DNA of 36,240 bases from Candidatus Zhuqueibacterota bacterium (GTDB lineage Bacteria; Zhuqueibacterota; Zhuqueibacteria; Thermofontimicrobiales; Sulfurfontimicrobiaceae): the NCBI GenBank assembly GCA_016927835.1, contig JAFGMA010000313.1, positions 1-36,240 of the forward strand, written 5' to 3'. The translations under genes were made by a program, and so were the position numbers. Below, piece by piece: positions 1-9,017 of the stretch; positions within the stretch are counted from its first letter, which is position 1; every line of letters begins with the position of its first letter. The notes below the pieces were generated by a model that did not search any database, had not been told where the DNA came from, and saw only the letters and a program-made list of their open reading frames with translations.

Positions 1-273
1 AAGTAATTTTTCTGAAAAAGTCAAGCTATTTTTTCGATGTTGCTGAAATTTAACATTTCACGCACCGGAGATTCTAAACTATAGTTATGAAAGTATCGGC
101 AGGAAATAAAAAAACTTGAGCAAACATCTTTAAAAAATCGCTTGCCGATGGCTGGGTAACGGCTGGAATTGTATTAAGAAATTTGTTAATTTGTTGTTTA
201 GGTTTAACGAAAATCCGGAGAGTTGAATATGGAAGATGAAATATATTGCTTATGAAGATGCAAGATATGATTT

Positions 274-1311
274 CTATGCGAAGCATTGCTGAATAGTTCT
301 GATAGCAGCATCTATCTGCTCAGAATCAATATTCAAATGTGTCACGGCACGAACCAGGTACTCACCGAACGGAACCATTAAAACGCCTTTGGCTCCTAAA
401 ATATCAACTATCTGAACTGCATTCCTTCCTGAGTTGGTTACATCGAAGATGATAATATTTGTTTCCACATCCTCCGGTTTGATTGAAAATCTATTAATTT
501 GCGCAAGCGCCCCTGCGAGTAGTTTCGCGTGTTTGTGATCAATTTCGAGGCGTTCAATATGATGATCCAGTGCGTATAATGCGGCAGCCGCAAGTATGCC
601 CACCTGACGCATCCCACCGCCAAGCAGCTTACGATAGCGCACGGCATGCCCGATAAACTCCGAAGAACCTGTAATAATAGATCCGATAGGCGCGCCTAAT
701 CCCTTTGAAAAACAGAACATTATCGAATCGAATAATCGCCCGTAGTCACGCGGTTTCAAACCTGTAGCAACACATGAATTGAATATTCGTGCACCGTCGA
801 GATGCATTTTAATTTGATTTGCCTTTGCCGTTTCACATATCGCTCGAATATCTTCTATCGGATAAATTTTACCGCCACCGCGATTGTGTGTGTTTTCCAA
901 GCAAATGAGACGGGTAGGGGGGAGGTGAATATCACCCGGCGGGCGGATGGCGCAGGCGATCTGCGAAGCTGTCAGAATGCCCTTCTCACCGGTAATCGGA
1001 TGAAGTTGCACGCCGCCAATCACAGCGGGACCAGCAGCTTCGTAATTAAAAGTGTGAGACTCTTTCTCAACGATGACTTCGTCGCCGCGACGGGTATGCG
1101 CTAAAATGGAGACAGCATTTGCCATGGTTCCAGAAGGCACGAATAAAGCGGCATCTTTCCCAAACATCGAAGCGACACGTTCCTGAAGCAAATTGACCGT
1201 TGGATCGTCCCCGAAAACATCATCACCTACGTCAGCGTTAGCGATTGCAAGTCTCATCTGATCAGTAGGCTTGGTTACCGTATCACTGCGAAGATCGATG
1301 TAGTTATTCAT
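274..1311 (-). CDS. ltaE: Low-specificity L-threonine aldolase (PLP-dependent)
   Basis: A 345-residue fold-type I PLP enzyme expected to cleave L-threonine or L-allo-threonine to glycine and acetaldehyde in the cytosol. The N-terminus IDLRSDTVTKPT is the family signature. It is followed by GDDVFGDDPTVN, FVPSGTMAN, His86 in the KESHTFNYE segment (stacks on PLP in the family), ENTHNRGGG, HLDGARIFN with Asp172 (pyridine-nitrogen contact) and CFSKGLGAPIGS, where Lys203 should form the Schiff base. The length is normal for the family. The ATG at 1311 places the signature at residue 6; its Shine-Dalgarno is weak. It lies downstream of recJ on the same strand but about 450 bases away, so an operon is not evident. 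The 273 bases beyond its stop are AT-rich and I see no gene in them. Substrate stereopreference cannot be read from the sequence. Confidence 0.93.
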   Translation of the reverse strand: MNNYIDLRSDTVTKPTDQMRLAIANADVGDDVFGDDPTVNLLQERVASMFGKDAALFVPSGTMANAVSILAHTRRGDEVIVEKESHTFNYEAAGPAVIGGVQLHPITGEKGILTASQIACAIRPPGDIHLPPTRLICLENTHNRGGGKIYPIEDIRAICETAKANQIKMHLDGARIFNSCVATGLKPRDYGRLFDSIMFCFSKGLGAPIGSIITGSSEFIGHAVRYRKLLGGGMRQVGILAAAALYALDHHIERLEIDHKHAKLLAGALAQINRFSIKPEDVETNIIIFDVTNSGRNAVQIVDILGAKGVLMVPFGEYLVRAVTHLNIDSEQIDAAIRTIQQCFA

Positions 1312-1761
1312 AAATTGGTTGGTTCCCCTAAAAAATGAGCAACAGACATTAGTTTACATAATATACCTTATGGGCACGCAAGCGTGTGCCTTATTTTATG
1401 GTCTTTTAATTTAATGATGCCACGAGTGTTCTGTTCTCGGATGTTCTTGATTTTCAGGTTGGCTGGGAATCAATAGCTTCAAAAATCCCGTCAATCATGA
1501 GAATCATGTTTATCCCTGTTAAAAAATATCTGAGTAGTTATCTCGAATAATAGTAATGCAGATTGATACAATTTATCCAAAATCTGAACCGAGTGGTTTC
1601 AAGTTCAGTGTTCCTGCTTCGAGCTTGAAATCAAGTGCTATTGATTTTTTGCCGCCCAAGATTCAGGAGGCTGTTCTTAATTACTTGTATAAAACTCTTT
1701 AACATGGGTGATTAATCGGAATAAAAATTTTGCCACTTCCTCCCTATCCTATTGATATTTA
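1312..1761. other. Non-coding gap between recJ and the threonine aldolase gene
   Basis: This 450-base stretch has no convincing gene. It holds a short hairpin at 1373-1390 (GGCAC/GTGCC arms), a run of four 9-10 base quasi-repeats at 1484-1520, and one intact 48-codon plus-strand reading frame at 1556-1702. That frame begins MQIDTIYPKSEPSGF, lacks a Shine-Dalgarno and has no family I recognise; it may be a gene remnant. The stretch separates two same-strand genes and may be decayed intergenic or mobile DNA. Confidence 0.5.
1484..1520. repeat. Short quasi-tandem repeat (AATCATG-type units)
   Basis: Four consecutive units read AATCCCGTC, AATCATGAG, AATCATGTT and TATCCCTGTT. They are imperfect 9-10 base repeats. 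From general familiarity, similar AATCCTG/AATCATG strings occur between genes in many bacterial genomes. Their function is unknown. Confidence 0.45.
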
Positions 1762-3468
1762 TTAAATAACATTATCATCCATGTTTTCCGTATCAGCATT
1801 TGTCTGGTCTGCAACGGTGAAATAGGTGATGAAGAGCTTTCCGCTGCCGTCGATGATAAAGGTGATATTGACCCGCACTTCTTCGCCAAAGGAAAAATTC
1901 CATTTATGTCTTATTTTTCTTGTTGCCCAGAAAATTATATCTTTTTCAGGAGCGTAAAAGCCGCTTTTTTCATGCCTTATTGCCACATTTTGGCAGCAAA
2001 AGATTGGAGTCGCATTTTCTTCGCCAAACGGGGCTAATTGGGTTATATCTGAGATAAGCTCGGGGGTTATTTCATCCAGTTGAATTTCTACTTTAAATTG
2101 TGGTCTGGCAGCAATTGAATGATTTTGATAGATTTCATCGGCTGCTTTTGATAGCCGCTTGACGATATTGGGCAGATTCTCAATTTTCGAGGAAAAACCA
2201 GCAGCGCATTTATGACCACCATAATCAATGAAATATTCGCAGCATCGTTCAAAACACGACATCAAATCGAAGCCTTTTGGCGCCCGCGCTTCACCGATGA
2301 GGCTGTTTTCCTTGAATCCGATCACAATTACAGGTTTGTTAAATCCGTCCTTAAGCTTTGAAGAACAATAACTAAGGACATCCACCATCGTATCTTTATC
2401 GACGATAATCATGATCTTCGAATTATCTGAATGAGGTAATCCGATTTTCATTCGCTTATACGCCTTACGAGCGCGATAAAGCCATTCCTGACTGGTCAGG
2501 TACAATTCAGACGCCCATTCGATGGCATCTTGTTGATTTCGGCTCAATAGCAATTCGCAACTGATGTTTCTTCCTTCTACAGATTCGCCGGCAGAGAGCA
2601 AGGGAATGAAATTGCTGAGAATCGCCGATATGGTTTTGGGGCGCAGATTAAGCCGGTTATTTTGCCCAATAGCAAAAACCCAGTTGCTTTTGGAAAGACT
2701 GAGTTCTTCGAGCCCAAATTTAACGAAAATCCGATTTTCATTATAAAGCGGAACTCGATCCCCGATTGTTCCCAGCATGACGTAAATTAATATCTGGCGT
2801 TTTACGCTCAACCACTGCTCGAAGGTTAAGTTCATCAATCGCATGGCAACAGCTTGCCCCAGCTTGTAAGCAACCCCTGCGCCTGAAAGCAGCTTAAATG
2901 GATAGGGATCATCTTTGCGTTTCGGATTGACTACGGCGATGGCGGCAGGGAGCTCGTTCAGGGGAATGTGGTGATCGGTTATAATTACATCAATTTCAAT
3001 AGATTGCGCATATTTTACCTGAGACAAATTTGTGATACCACAGTCAACTGTGATAATGAGCGAAATTCCTTCGGCTTTTGCACGGTCGATGTACTTTTTT
3101 CTCAGTCCAACACCATCGTGTGCTTTATTGGGAATGATATATTTGACGTCTCCCATCAAATCGCGCAAAGCATCAACCAGCAGCGCTGTTGAACTAATCC
3201 CGTCAACGTCCTCGTCGCCATAAACGAGGATTTTTTCCCCGCGCGAAAGCGCTTCACGAATTCGCTCAACTGCTTTGTCCATATCCCGCATTAAAAATGG
3301 ATCATGTAAATTTTCCAGTTGGGGATTAAGAAATTCTTGTGCCCTGTCAGGCTCTGTAATTTTTCGATAGACAAGCAATTTTGCTAAAAGCTTTGAAATC
3401 TGCAGAGCGTCCGAAAGTGCTTTCGATGCCTCAATCTCATATTCAGTCAAGTCGTTTAGAATTTTCAT
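1762..3468 (-). CDS. recJ: Single-stranded-DNA-specific exonuclease RecJ
   Basis: A 568-residue DHH-superfamily 5'-3' exonuclease that acts on single-stranded DNA in recombination and mismatch or base-excision repair. The Mn-binding motifs appear in order: YGDEDVDG (83-90, motif I), VDCG (Asp142, motif III) and ITDHHIP (Asp165-His166-His167), followed by NPKRKDDPYP and LSGAGVAYKL. LGTIGDRVPLYNENR is the RecJ core linker. The DHHA1 substrate-binding part carries FDLMSCFERC and YGGHKCAAGFS. The C-terminal OB-like domain starts near LAPFGEENATPIF. The length matches typical RecJ (about 560-580). A GTG lies one codon upstream at 3471, but the ATG at 3468 is the simpler start. Motif I has Glu where Tyr is usual (GDYDVDG), a minor departure. 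A divergent promoter region of about 200 bases separates it from the next gene. Confidence 0.95.
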   Translation of the reverse strand: MKILNDLTEYEIEASKALSDALQISKLLAKLLVYRKITEPDRAQEFLNPQLENLHDPFLMRDMDKAVERIREALSRGEKILVYGDEDVDGISSTALLVDALRDLMGDVKYIIPNKAHDGVGLRKKYIDRAKAEGISLIITVDCGITNLSQVKYAQSIEIDVIITDHHIPLNELPAAIAVVNPKRKDDPYPFKLLSGAGVAYKLGQAVAMRLMNLTFEQWLSVKRQILIYVMLGTIGDRVPLYNENRIFVKFGLEELSLSKSNWVFAIGQNNRLNLRPKTISAILSNFIPLLSAGESVEGRNISCELLLSRNQQDAIEWASELYLTSQEWLYRARKAYKRMKIGLPHSDNSKIMIIVDKDTMVDVLSYCSSKLKDGFNKPVIVIGFKENSLIGEARAPKGFDLMSCFERCCEYFIDYGGHKCAAGFSSKIENLPNIVKRLSKAADEIYQNHSIAARPQFKVEIQLDEITPELISDITQLAPFGEENATPIFCCQNVAIRHEKSGFYAPEKDIIFWATRKIRHKWNFSFGEEVRVNITFIIDGSGKLFITYFTVADQTNADTENMDDNVI

Positions 3469-3598
3469 CACTTTTGTCGTTTTGTTTCTTTTTCATATCA
3501 ATTAACGATTTTTATTGTAAAAAGCAAGTAAAAACTCATTTCGAAGCTTAAATCACCGCATAGCCGAACAATAACTTTTTCCCACCAATAAAATCCCC

Positions 3599-3626
3599 TT
3601 GACAAACTAAATATATTTGTTATATT
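3599..3626 (+). promoter_or_regulatory. Predicted housekeeping promoter (-35 TTGACA, -10 TATATT)
   Basis: TTGACA (3599-3604) and TATATT (3621-3626) are separated by 16 bases, close to the sigma-70 consensus. A start site near 3633 would leave a leader of about 100 bases before the ATG at 3731. It probably drives the metallopeptidase-propeller-barrel gene and the ROK kinase gene behind it. Confidence 0.6.
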
Positions 3627-3730
3627 TATGTTGAAATAGGAATGATCGGATTATTTGCACGGCAGTTGTGCGTATTTCGGAAGATATTGAAAGAGGGCTT
3701 GCTCTAATCATCAAATCAAAACACAGAAAA

Positions 3731-6604
3731 ATGCGGATATTTACACTGTTATTCATCTTGTTGACGCTTGCCATTTCTGCAAACGCTCAAATTTCAATCG
3801 GTTATAATCATCCTGAATTGAAATGGCGCGTACGGCAAACAGAGCACTTTCAAATCGTCTATCACCAGGGAACCGAAGCTCTGGCGGAAGCGGCAGCCGG
3901 AATCGCCGAGGAAGTTTTTTCCCCGATTACTTCGGATTTAGGCGTCGAACTGCGAGGCCGAACGACAATTATAATATCTGATTTTGATGATATATCAAAT
4001 GGGATGGCGTATCCGCTGGGACATTATATATATATCTGGGCAAAGCCCTTCAAAAAATATACAACCGGAAGTATGCGTTGGCTGCGCCGCGTTATTGCAC
4101 ACGAGTTTGCACACATTGTAACATTCAAAGCGCTGAGAAACGCTTTCGGGACGCCATGGGAGCTCATCGGGCTGGGCTTGATGCCAACCTGGTTCATCGA
4201 GGGAGTTGCGCAGTATGAGGCAGAGCGCTGGGATGATCACCGCGAAATGCTGCTGCGGATCTCAAATTCGGATGGAAGCCTGCTTTCCAGGGCGAAAATG
4301 GAAGGCTACATCGGCGCGGACCAAATCGATTCGCGCCTGGTTTACGAACAGGGTCACAGCCTGGTTCGATTTCTGGTGGCGAAATTTGGGCACGATAAAA
4401 TCGCCCGGATCCTGGAAACGCACCGCAAACTGCCAATCAGTTTCAACTGGTCGGTCAAGCGCGCAATCGGTATCAGCGAGAATACGCTTTTTAAGCAATG
4501 GTTCGATGAAATTTCTCCGCAATTAAAAAACGCTTTTGATTCCTGCGAGCAAATTGAGCAAATAGGAACTCGATTCAATAGCAGCCTTCAGGCAAATTAT
4601 TCAATTCGATGGGCACCGGATGGTAACAAAGCTGCTGTCGTAGGCATAGAAAGCTTCGAAGAGCAAGTAGCTCGTCTGTATTTGATGGATCGTCAGTCTT
4701 CCAAATTGAAGCGAATCGCCGGTCCTTTTATCGGCAGCCATTTTTCCTGGGCACCCGATTCACGAAATCTCGTGTACGCCAAATCGCGTCGTGCGCGCCA
4801 CTTTTCGAGGATTGATGATTTATTTATCTTTGATACGGAAACCGGCGAAGAGCAAAATCTTACTTATCACCTGAGAGCTACTGATCCAGCCTGGTCACCC
4901 GATGGGAAAGATATTGTATTTTGTGTACACCAGGGCGCCGTATCCAACCTGGCGCTGATTGAACTGCAATCTCGAAATATTCGTCTGCTCACGGAATTTA
5001 ACGCATGGCATGAGGTTTATTCTCCTTGTTGGAGTCCGGACGGAGAGCGAATTGCTTTCTCATTGATTGATTCATCGGGCAAGCGGGATATTGCACTGAT
5101 TCGGCGTGATGGCAACGGTTTCAAAAAGCTTACCAATGATTTTACAGACGACCGAACACCGTGTTGGTCACCCGATGGTACGCGGTTGGCTTTCGTTTCG
5201 TATCTGCTGCAGAAACCTGATTTATTTACGATGAAAGCGGAATGTACGGGTGCGGTTCGCATTACAAACATTGCCGGAGGCGTTTTCAATCCAACGTGGT
5301 CATCCGGATCAGATTCGATTTTTGTAGTTGCATTCGATAGCCGGAAAAAGATTGATTTGTTCGCCATTTCAGCTAAGCACCGTCCTGTTGAATCGACAAC
5401 GCCAATCGCGGGCGACATCACATCGAGCAAAACCGATTGGCGAAATGCGCTTCCTCCCCACCCTCTACCGGTATCATATCCAGCAAATACTCGTCTAAAA
5501 GCTGCTGCCAAACCCGAGCCGCCCGAAGCTGCTCGTTACCCGTCCCTGCGAAATATCCGACCACAATTGACAATCCCCAATCTGGGATTCGATGATTCAG
5601 GCATTCAATTCGGTATATATAATATCGCGGCAGATCCTCTTGAAAAACATTCAATTATATGGTCGGTTACACATAGAAAACGAACCCATTATTTTCTGGA
5701 TTATACGAATACGCAGTTCCTGCCGGAAATTACCCTTTTTGTCAGCCGATACACTTATGATCGGGGTTATTTCCTTTCGCGGCAATTATGGGAAAGCGTG
5801 CGCTCTTTCTATGCCGAAATTTCCGTTCCGATAAATTTCGGTCGTTCTTTATTATCAAATCACCGTATCGGGTTGACTTTTAACTCTCTTTCTTTCAAAA
5901 ATTTATATTCCTGGAATTTCACTGATTTACCTCAGCAAACCCTGCCTTTCGAGGGTTCTATCAATTCAGTAGGACTGAATTACAGCTACAGCGTCATCCG
6001 TCCCAGTATCTATTATGATATTCATCCCGGCGATGGATTTATTTTTTATTCATCGATACAAAAGAGCGCCAGTACATTACAAAGCGATCTTGAATATACG
6101 CAATCTCTGGCAACCGCCACTATAAGATACCATACATTCAAATCGCAGCATATCGCGCTTCGGACTGGTTTATTCTTTCATATCGGCGATCAAAGATTAC
6201 AGAGCAGATATGCCCTCGGAACGTCAATGATACGCGGACTTGAATCCTCTGTTGAAGGCGACCAAATCCTTTTCACAAATTTAGAATACCGCGTTTGCGT
6301 TTTCAGAGATATCGGCATCAAGATCTGGTTCTGCTACCTGGAGGGGATTTATGGTGCGGCTTTTGTAGATGCTGGACTTGTCTGGGGGAGCTATTTGGCA
6401 CGGGTGCATCATACAAATCGTTTGCTTTGGCTGAAAAATGAATTTGCGGAGCGCCAATTCAGAGCGACCGGTGGCGCTGAATGTCGCAGTCGGATTTATT
6501 TTGCCGGAAAATTTGCTTTGGTACTGCGTGCCGGATTGGCGTGGCGGCTTGATAAGTTTAGCCCAACTTATAATCCTTATTTTTTGATGGGACCTGTATT
6601 TTAA
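3731..6604 (+). CDS. Secreted MA-like metallopeptidase / WD40-like propeller / outer-membrane barrel protein
   Basis: A 957-residue envelope protein with three parts. A Sec signal peptide (about 1-19, ending ANA|Q) precedes a gluzincin-like domain with HEFAH (His124, His128) and WFIEGVAQY, where Glu157 fits the third zinc ligand. Next come about six PD40/TolB-type propeller blades (WAPDGNK, WAPDSRN, WSPDGKD, WSPDGER, WSPDGTR, WSSGSDS). The last 250 or so residues are rich in alternating aromatic strands and end in GPVF, with the terminal Phe of a BamA-type barrel. The frame opens at a GTG (3668), but the signal peptide starts exactly at the ATG at 3731, which I prefer; neither has a strong Shine-Dalgarno. 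The stop overlaps an in-frame ATG of the ROK kinase frame (TAATG). Related proteins occur in uncultured FCB bacteria. The substrate and whether the peptidase is active are unknown. Confidence 0.85.
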   Translation: MRIFTLLFILLTLAISANAQISIGYNHPELKWRVRQTEHFQIVYHQGTEALAEAAAGIAEEVFSPITSDLGVELRGRTTIIISDFDDISNGMAYPLGHYIYIWAKPFKKYTTGSMRWLRRVIAHEFAHIVTFKALRNAFGTPWELIGLGLMPTWFIEGVAQYEAERWDDHREMLLRISNSDGSLLSRAKMEGYIGADQIDSRLVYEQGHSLVRFLVAKFGHDKIARILETHRKLPISFNWSVKRAIGISENTLFKQWFDEISPQLKNAFDSCEQIEQIGTRFNSSLQANYSIRWAPDGNKAAVVGIESFEEQVARLYLMDRQSSKLKRIAGPFIGSHFSWAPDSRNLVYAKSRRARHFSRIDDLFIFDTETGEEQNLTYHLRATDPAWSPDGKDIVFCVHQGAVSNLALIELQSRNIRLLTEFNAWHEVYSPCWSPDGERIAFSLIDSSGKRDIALIRRDGNGFKKLTNDFTDDRTPCWSPDGTRLAFVSYLLQKPDLFTMKAECTGAVRITNIAGGVFNPTWSSGSDSIFVVAFDSRKKIDLFAISAKHRPVESTTPIAGDITSSKTDWRNALPPHPLPVSYPANTRLKAAAKPEPPEAARYPSLRNIRPQLTIPNLGFDDSGIQFGIYNIAADPLEKHSIIWSVTHRKRTHYFLDYTNTQFLPEITLFVSRYTYDRGYFLSRQLWESVRSFYAEISVPINFGRSLLSNHRIGLTFNSLSFKNLYSWNFTDLPQQTLPFEGSINSVGLNYSYSVIRPSIYYDIHPGDGFIFYSSIQKSASTLQSDLEYTQSLATATIRYHTFKSQHIALRTGLFFHIGDQRLQSRYALGTSMIRGLESSVEGDQILFTNLEYRVCVFRDIGIKIWFCYLEGIYGAAFVDAGLVWGSYLARVHHTNRLLWLKNEFAERQFRATGGAECRSRIYFAGKFALVLRAGLAWRLDKFSPTYNPYFLMGPVF

Positions 6605-6618
6605 TGTGTGAGGTTAAC

Positions 6619-7560
6619 ATGAATCATTACATTGGCTTGGATTTAGGAGGAACAAATTTAAAGTATGCCCTGGGGAATAAGCACGGTGAGGTTCTCGTCA
6701 AATTGACTCGACCTTCGCAGGCGAGTGAGTCTCTGGAAAAAATCTTGCACAATATGTTTGCAGCCGTAGAGAAGCTGTTGGAAATCGCCAAATTAGAGAA
6801 ATTCAATGTTATTTCGATCGGCGTTGGCAGCCCGGGCAGCATTGATTTCGAAAACGGAAGAGTAATCGGCGAAGTTCCTAATCTCAAAGGCTGGACAGAC
6901 GTACCCATTCGGGAAATCCTTCAGGAGCGCTTCAGACTGCCCGTATGGACTGACAACGATGCGAACATGGTTGCGATTGCCGAAGCGCGAGTGGGAGCAG
7001 GCAAAGGCTTCAGGAATCTTGTATTTATTACGGTTGGGACAGGTATCGGCGGCGGCATCATTATCGATGGCAAATTGTACCGCGGAGCGAGTTTCAATGC
7101 GGCTGAAATCGGGCACACATCGATTATTATGCATGGCAAGCGCTGCAAATGCGGAAATATCGGTTGTCTGGAAATGTATGCCTCGGCGCCGGCAATCGTG
7201 AAGTTATATATGGAGAAATTAAACCAGGAAAATGTCGATTTTGATGAAGATATCATTTCGACCGAACTCATTTTCGAGCGCGTAAAAGAACGTGATGTTA
7301 TTGCCACGGAAACGTTAGATGAAGCTTGTGAAGCATTGGGAGCAGGACTGGCAAATGTAGTCAATCTTATCAATCCCGAAGCCATCATCATTGGTGGCGG
7401 CGTTTCGGAAGCCGGAGAATCATTTCTGGGTCGCGTTCGTAAAGTTGTTTTCGATCGCGCATTGCCGGCGGCGCTCCCCGGGTTGAGGATCATCAAAGCG
7501 GAACTGGGAAATGATGCGGGAATCGTCGGCGCGATTTTATTGGCGGCGGATAACACTTAA
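6619..7560 (+). CDS. ROK-family sugar kinase (probable glucokinase)
   Basis: A 313-residue cytosolic kinase expected to phosphorylate glucose or a related hexose with ATP. The N-terminal phosphate-binding motif is DLGGTN (8-13). Catalytic Asp114 lies in TDNDANM, the second phosphate loop is GTGIGGG (140-146), and the ROK sugar/zinc signature is EIGH (163-166) followed by CKCGNIGC (Cys176, Cys178, Cys183), which with His166 would bind zinc. An ATG at 6604 overlaps the preceding stop, but GAGG five bases before the ATG at 6619 makes 6619 the likely start and puts the phosphate loop at the usual position. It lacks the N-terminal helix-turn-helix of ROK repressors, so it is an enzyme rather than a NagC/XylR-type regulator. 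Glucose specificity is inferred. Confidence 0.9.
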   Translation: MNHYIGLDLGGTNLKYALGNKHGEVLVKLTRPSQASESLEKILHNMFAAVEKLLEIAKLEKFNVISIGVGSPGSIDFENGRVIGEVPNLKGWTDVPIREILQERFRLPVWTDNDANMVAIAEARVGAGKGFRNLVFITVGTGIGGGIIIDGKLYRGASFNAAEIGHTSIIMHGKRCKCGNIGCLEMYASAPAIVKLYMEKLNQENVDFDEDIISTELIFERVKERDVIATETLDEACEALGAGLANVVNLINPEAIIIGGGVSEAGESFLGRVRKVVFDRALPAALPGLRIIKAELGNDAGIVGAILLAADNT

Positions 7561-7575
7561 ATTAAAATAACCGCA

Positions 7576-7603
7576 GCAGAAGAAGTGCAATTTTGCATTC
7601 TGC
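7576..7603 (+). terminator. Possible terminator hairpin after the ROK kinase gene
   Basis: GCAGAA (7576-7581) and TGCAA (7586-7590) pair with TTGCA (7593-7597) and TTCTGC (7598-7603), with a four-base bulge. The tail is only moderately T-rich (CTTATTATTT), so termination is uncertain. Confidence 0.35.
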
Positions 7604-7642
7604 AGCCTTATTATTTCAAAATTTGCATTCCCTCAGTTGCTC

Positions 7643-7666
7643 GTTCCCAAACTCCTGTTTGTGAAC
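7643..7666. repeat. Palindromic intergenic element (GTTCCCAAAC...GTTTGTGAAC)
   Basis: GTTC-C-CAAAC (7643-7652), a four-base loop TCCT, then GTTTG-T-GAAC (7657-7666) form a ten-position dyad with one mismatch. The sequence closely resembles a GTTCCCAAGCTCC-type palindrome that I recall as widely dispersed between genes in unrelated bacteria. That recollection cannot be tested here. It lies between the ROK kinase and racemase genes. Confidence 0.5.
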
Positions 7667-7742
7667 CCAAGAGGCATTGTAAACCATGAAAAGAGCCAAT
7701 AACTGAAGCATTACCAAAATTTAATTGAAGAGGAAGATTGAA

Positions 7743-9017
7743 ATGAAAGTCACACTGGCTTATGGCGAAACCGGTCTCGATGTGACCCTGCCCGATGATA
7801 ATTTGATGAAAATCTTAAAAATGAAGGCGGCAGCTCCAATCGCCAATCCATCAAACATGCTGGCGGAAATGCTGGAGAAACCTGTCGGCACCTCCCCCCT
7901 TTCCCGCCTGGCTGCCGGAAAAAAGACGGCGTGCATCGTCATTTGTGATATCACGCGTCCTGTTCCGAATAAAGACCTGCTACCCCCGATTTTGACCTGT
8001 CTCGAAAAAAGCGGTATCTCCCGCCAAAACATAACAATACTCATCGCAACGGGTATTCATCGCCCGAATCTTGGTGATGAATTGCTTTGCCTTGTGGGCG
8101 AAGATATTGCCAATAATTACCAGGTCGTGAACCACCACGCCAAAGAGAAAAGCGAGCAAACGCATCTCGGAAAAACCAGGCGGGGCACAGATGTATTCGT
8201 TGACACAACATATATCAACAGCGAGCTCAAAATTACTACCGGCTTCATTGAACCACACCTGATGGCGGGTTTTTCCGGCGGGCGCAAACTTATATGTCCC
8301 GGTATTTCAAGCCTTGAGACGGTTAAGGTGATGCACGGTCCGAAAATCCTGGAGCATCCGAATGCCCGCGAAGGCATCATCGAGGGAAATCCGTTTCATG
8401 AGGAAGCCCTTGAGATAGCAAAAATGGCAGGTGTGGACTTTATCGTCAATGTGGCACTCGATGAAAAAAAACGCATCAATGGTATTTTTGCCGGCGATCT
8501 CGAACTTGCCCACGAAATGGGCGTTTCGCATGTGCGGGAATTCGTGGGCGATTTTGTCGAAGAGCCGGCGGACGTCGTGATCACAACCTCTGCCGGGTAT
8601 CCACTGGATGCCACATTTTACCAGGCGATAAAAGGATTAACAGCGGCTTTGCCCGCGGTCAAAAAGAGCGGCACGATCGTTCTTGCCAGTGAGTGCCGTG
8701 AAGGATTGGGCGGACCGGAATTTAGCCAGTTGGTGCGCGAAACAACGGACATGTCGGTGTTTATGGAAAATATAATGAAAGATGATTATTTTATCGTAGA
8801 TCAATGGCAGTTCGAAGAACTGGCGAAGGTGATGCGGAAAGCCGATGTGATGGTTGTCTCATCGGGTATTCCGAAAGCCGATTGCGAGAGAATGCTTCCG
8901 GCATGCGTCGAGTCGGTTGAACAGGCGCTGGCGCTGTGTTTCAAAAAATATGGGCTTAATATGACTGTTGCTGCAATTCCCAAAGGACCCTATATTTTGT
9001 GCCAATCCCGCCGATAA
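7743..9017 (+). CDS. larA: LarA-family nickel-dependent racemase (DUF2088)
   Basis: A 424-residue homologue of lactate racemase LarA, which uses a nickel-pincer nucleotide (NPN) cofactor to racemise or epimerise 2-hydroxy acids. The residues corresponding to Lactobacillus plantarum His108, His174, Lys184 and His200 are present at His106 (TGIHRPN), His172 (IEPHLMAGF), Lys182 (SGGRKLICPG) and His198 (VMHGP), with a near-constant offset of two. Lys182 would carry NPN and His198 would bind nickel. A TTG start at 7725 is possible, but AGAGGAAG about seven bases before the ATG at 7743 marks the likely start and gives the family's usual length. The cofactor-making genes larB, larC and larE are not in the window, so they must lie elsewhere if the protein is active. 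The exact substrate is unknown because LarA homologues act on several 2-hydroxy acids. Its stop abuts the convergent antiporter stop. Confidence 0.87.
   Translation: MKVTLAYGETGLDVTLPDDNLMKILKMKAAAPIANPSNMLAEMLEKPVGTSPLSRLAAGKKTACIVICDITRPVPNKDLLPPILTCLEKSGISRQNITILIATGIHRPNLGDELLCLVGEDIANNYQVVNHHAKEKSEQTHLGKTRRGTDVFVDTTYINSELKITTGFIEPHLMAGFSGGRKLICPGISSLETVKVMHGPKILEHPNAREGIIEGNPFHEEALEIAKMAGVDFIVNVALDEKKRINGIFAGDLELAHEMGVSHVREFVGDFVEEPADVVITTSAGYPLDATFYQAIKGLTAALPAVKKSGTIVLASECREGLGGPEFSQLVRETTDMSVFMENIMKDDYFIVDQWQFEELAKVMRKADVMVVSSGIPKADCERMLPACVESVEQALALCFKKYGLNMTVAAIPKGPYILCQSRR

Noticed and set aside
74-286. A 70-codon minus-strand frame overlapping the end of the threonine aldolase gene
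   Set aside because: It is AT-rich, has no start signal or recognisable features, and most likely represents downstream non-coding DNA.
1373-1390. Short GGCAC/GTGCC hairpin between recJ and the threonine aldolase gene
   Set aside because: The stem is only five to seven pairs with a wobble, and on the minus strand, where the genes lie, no U tract follows, so I do not call a terminator.
6921-7556. Minus-strand open frame of 211 codons opposite the ROK kinase gene
   Set aside because: It is Ser/Pro/Ala-rich, shows no family pattern and is fully covered by the kinase gene with its zinc and phosphate motifs.
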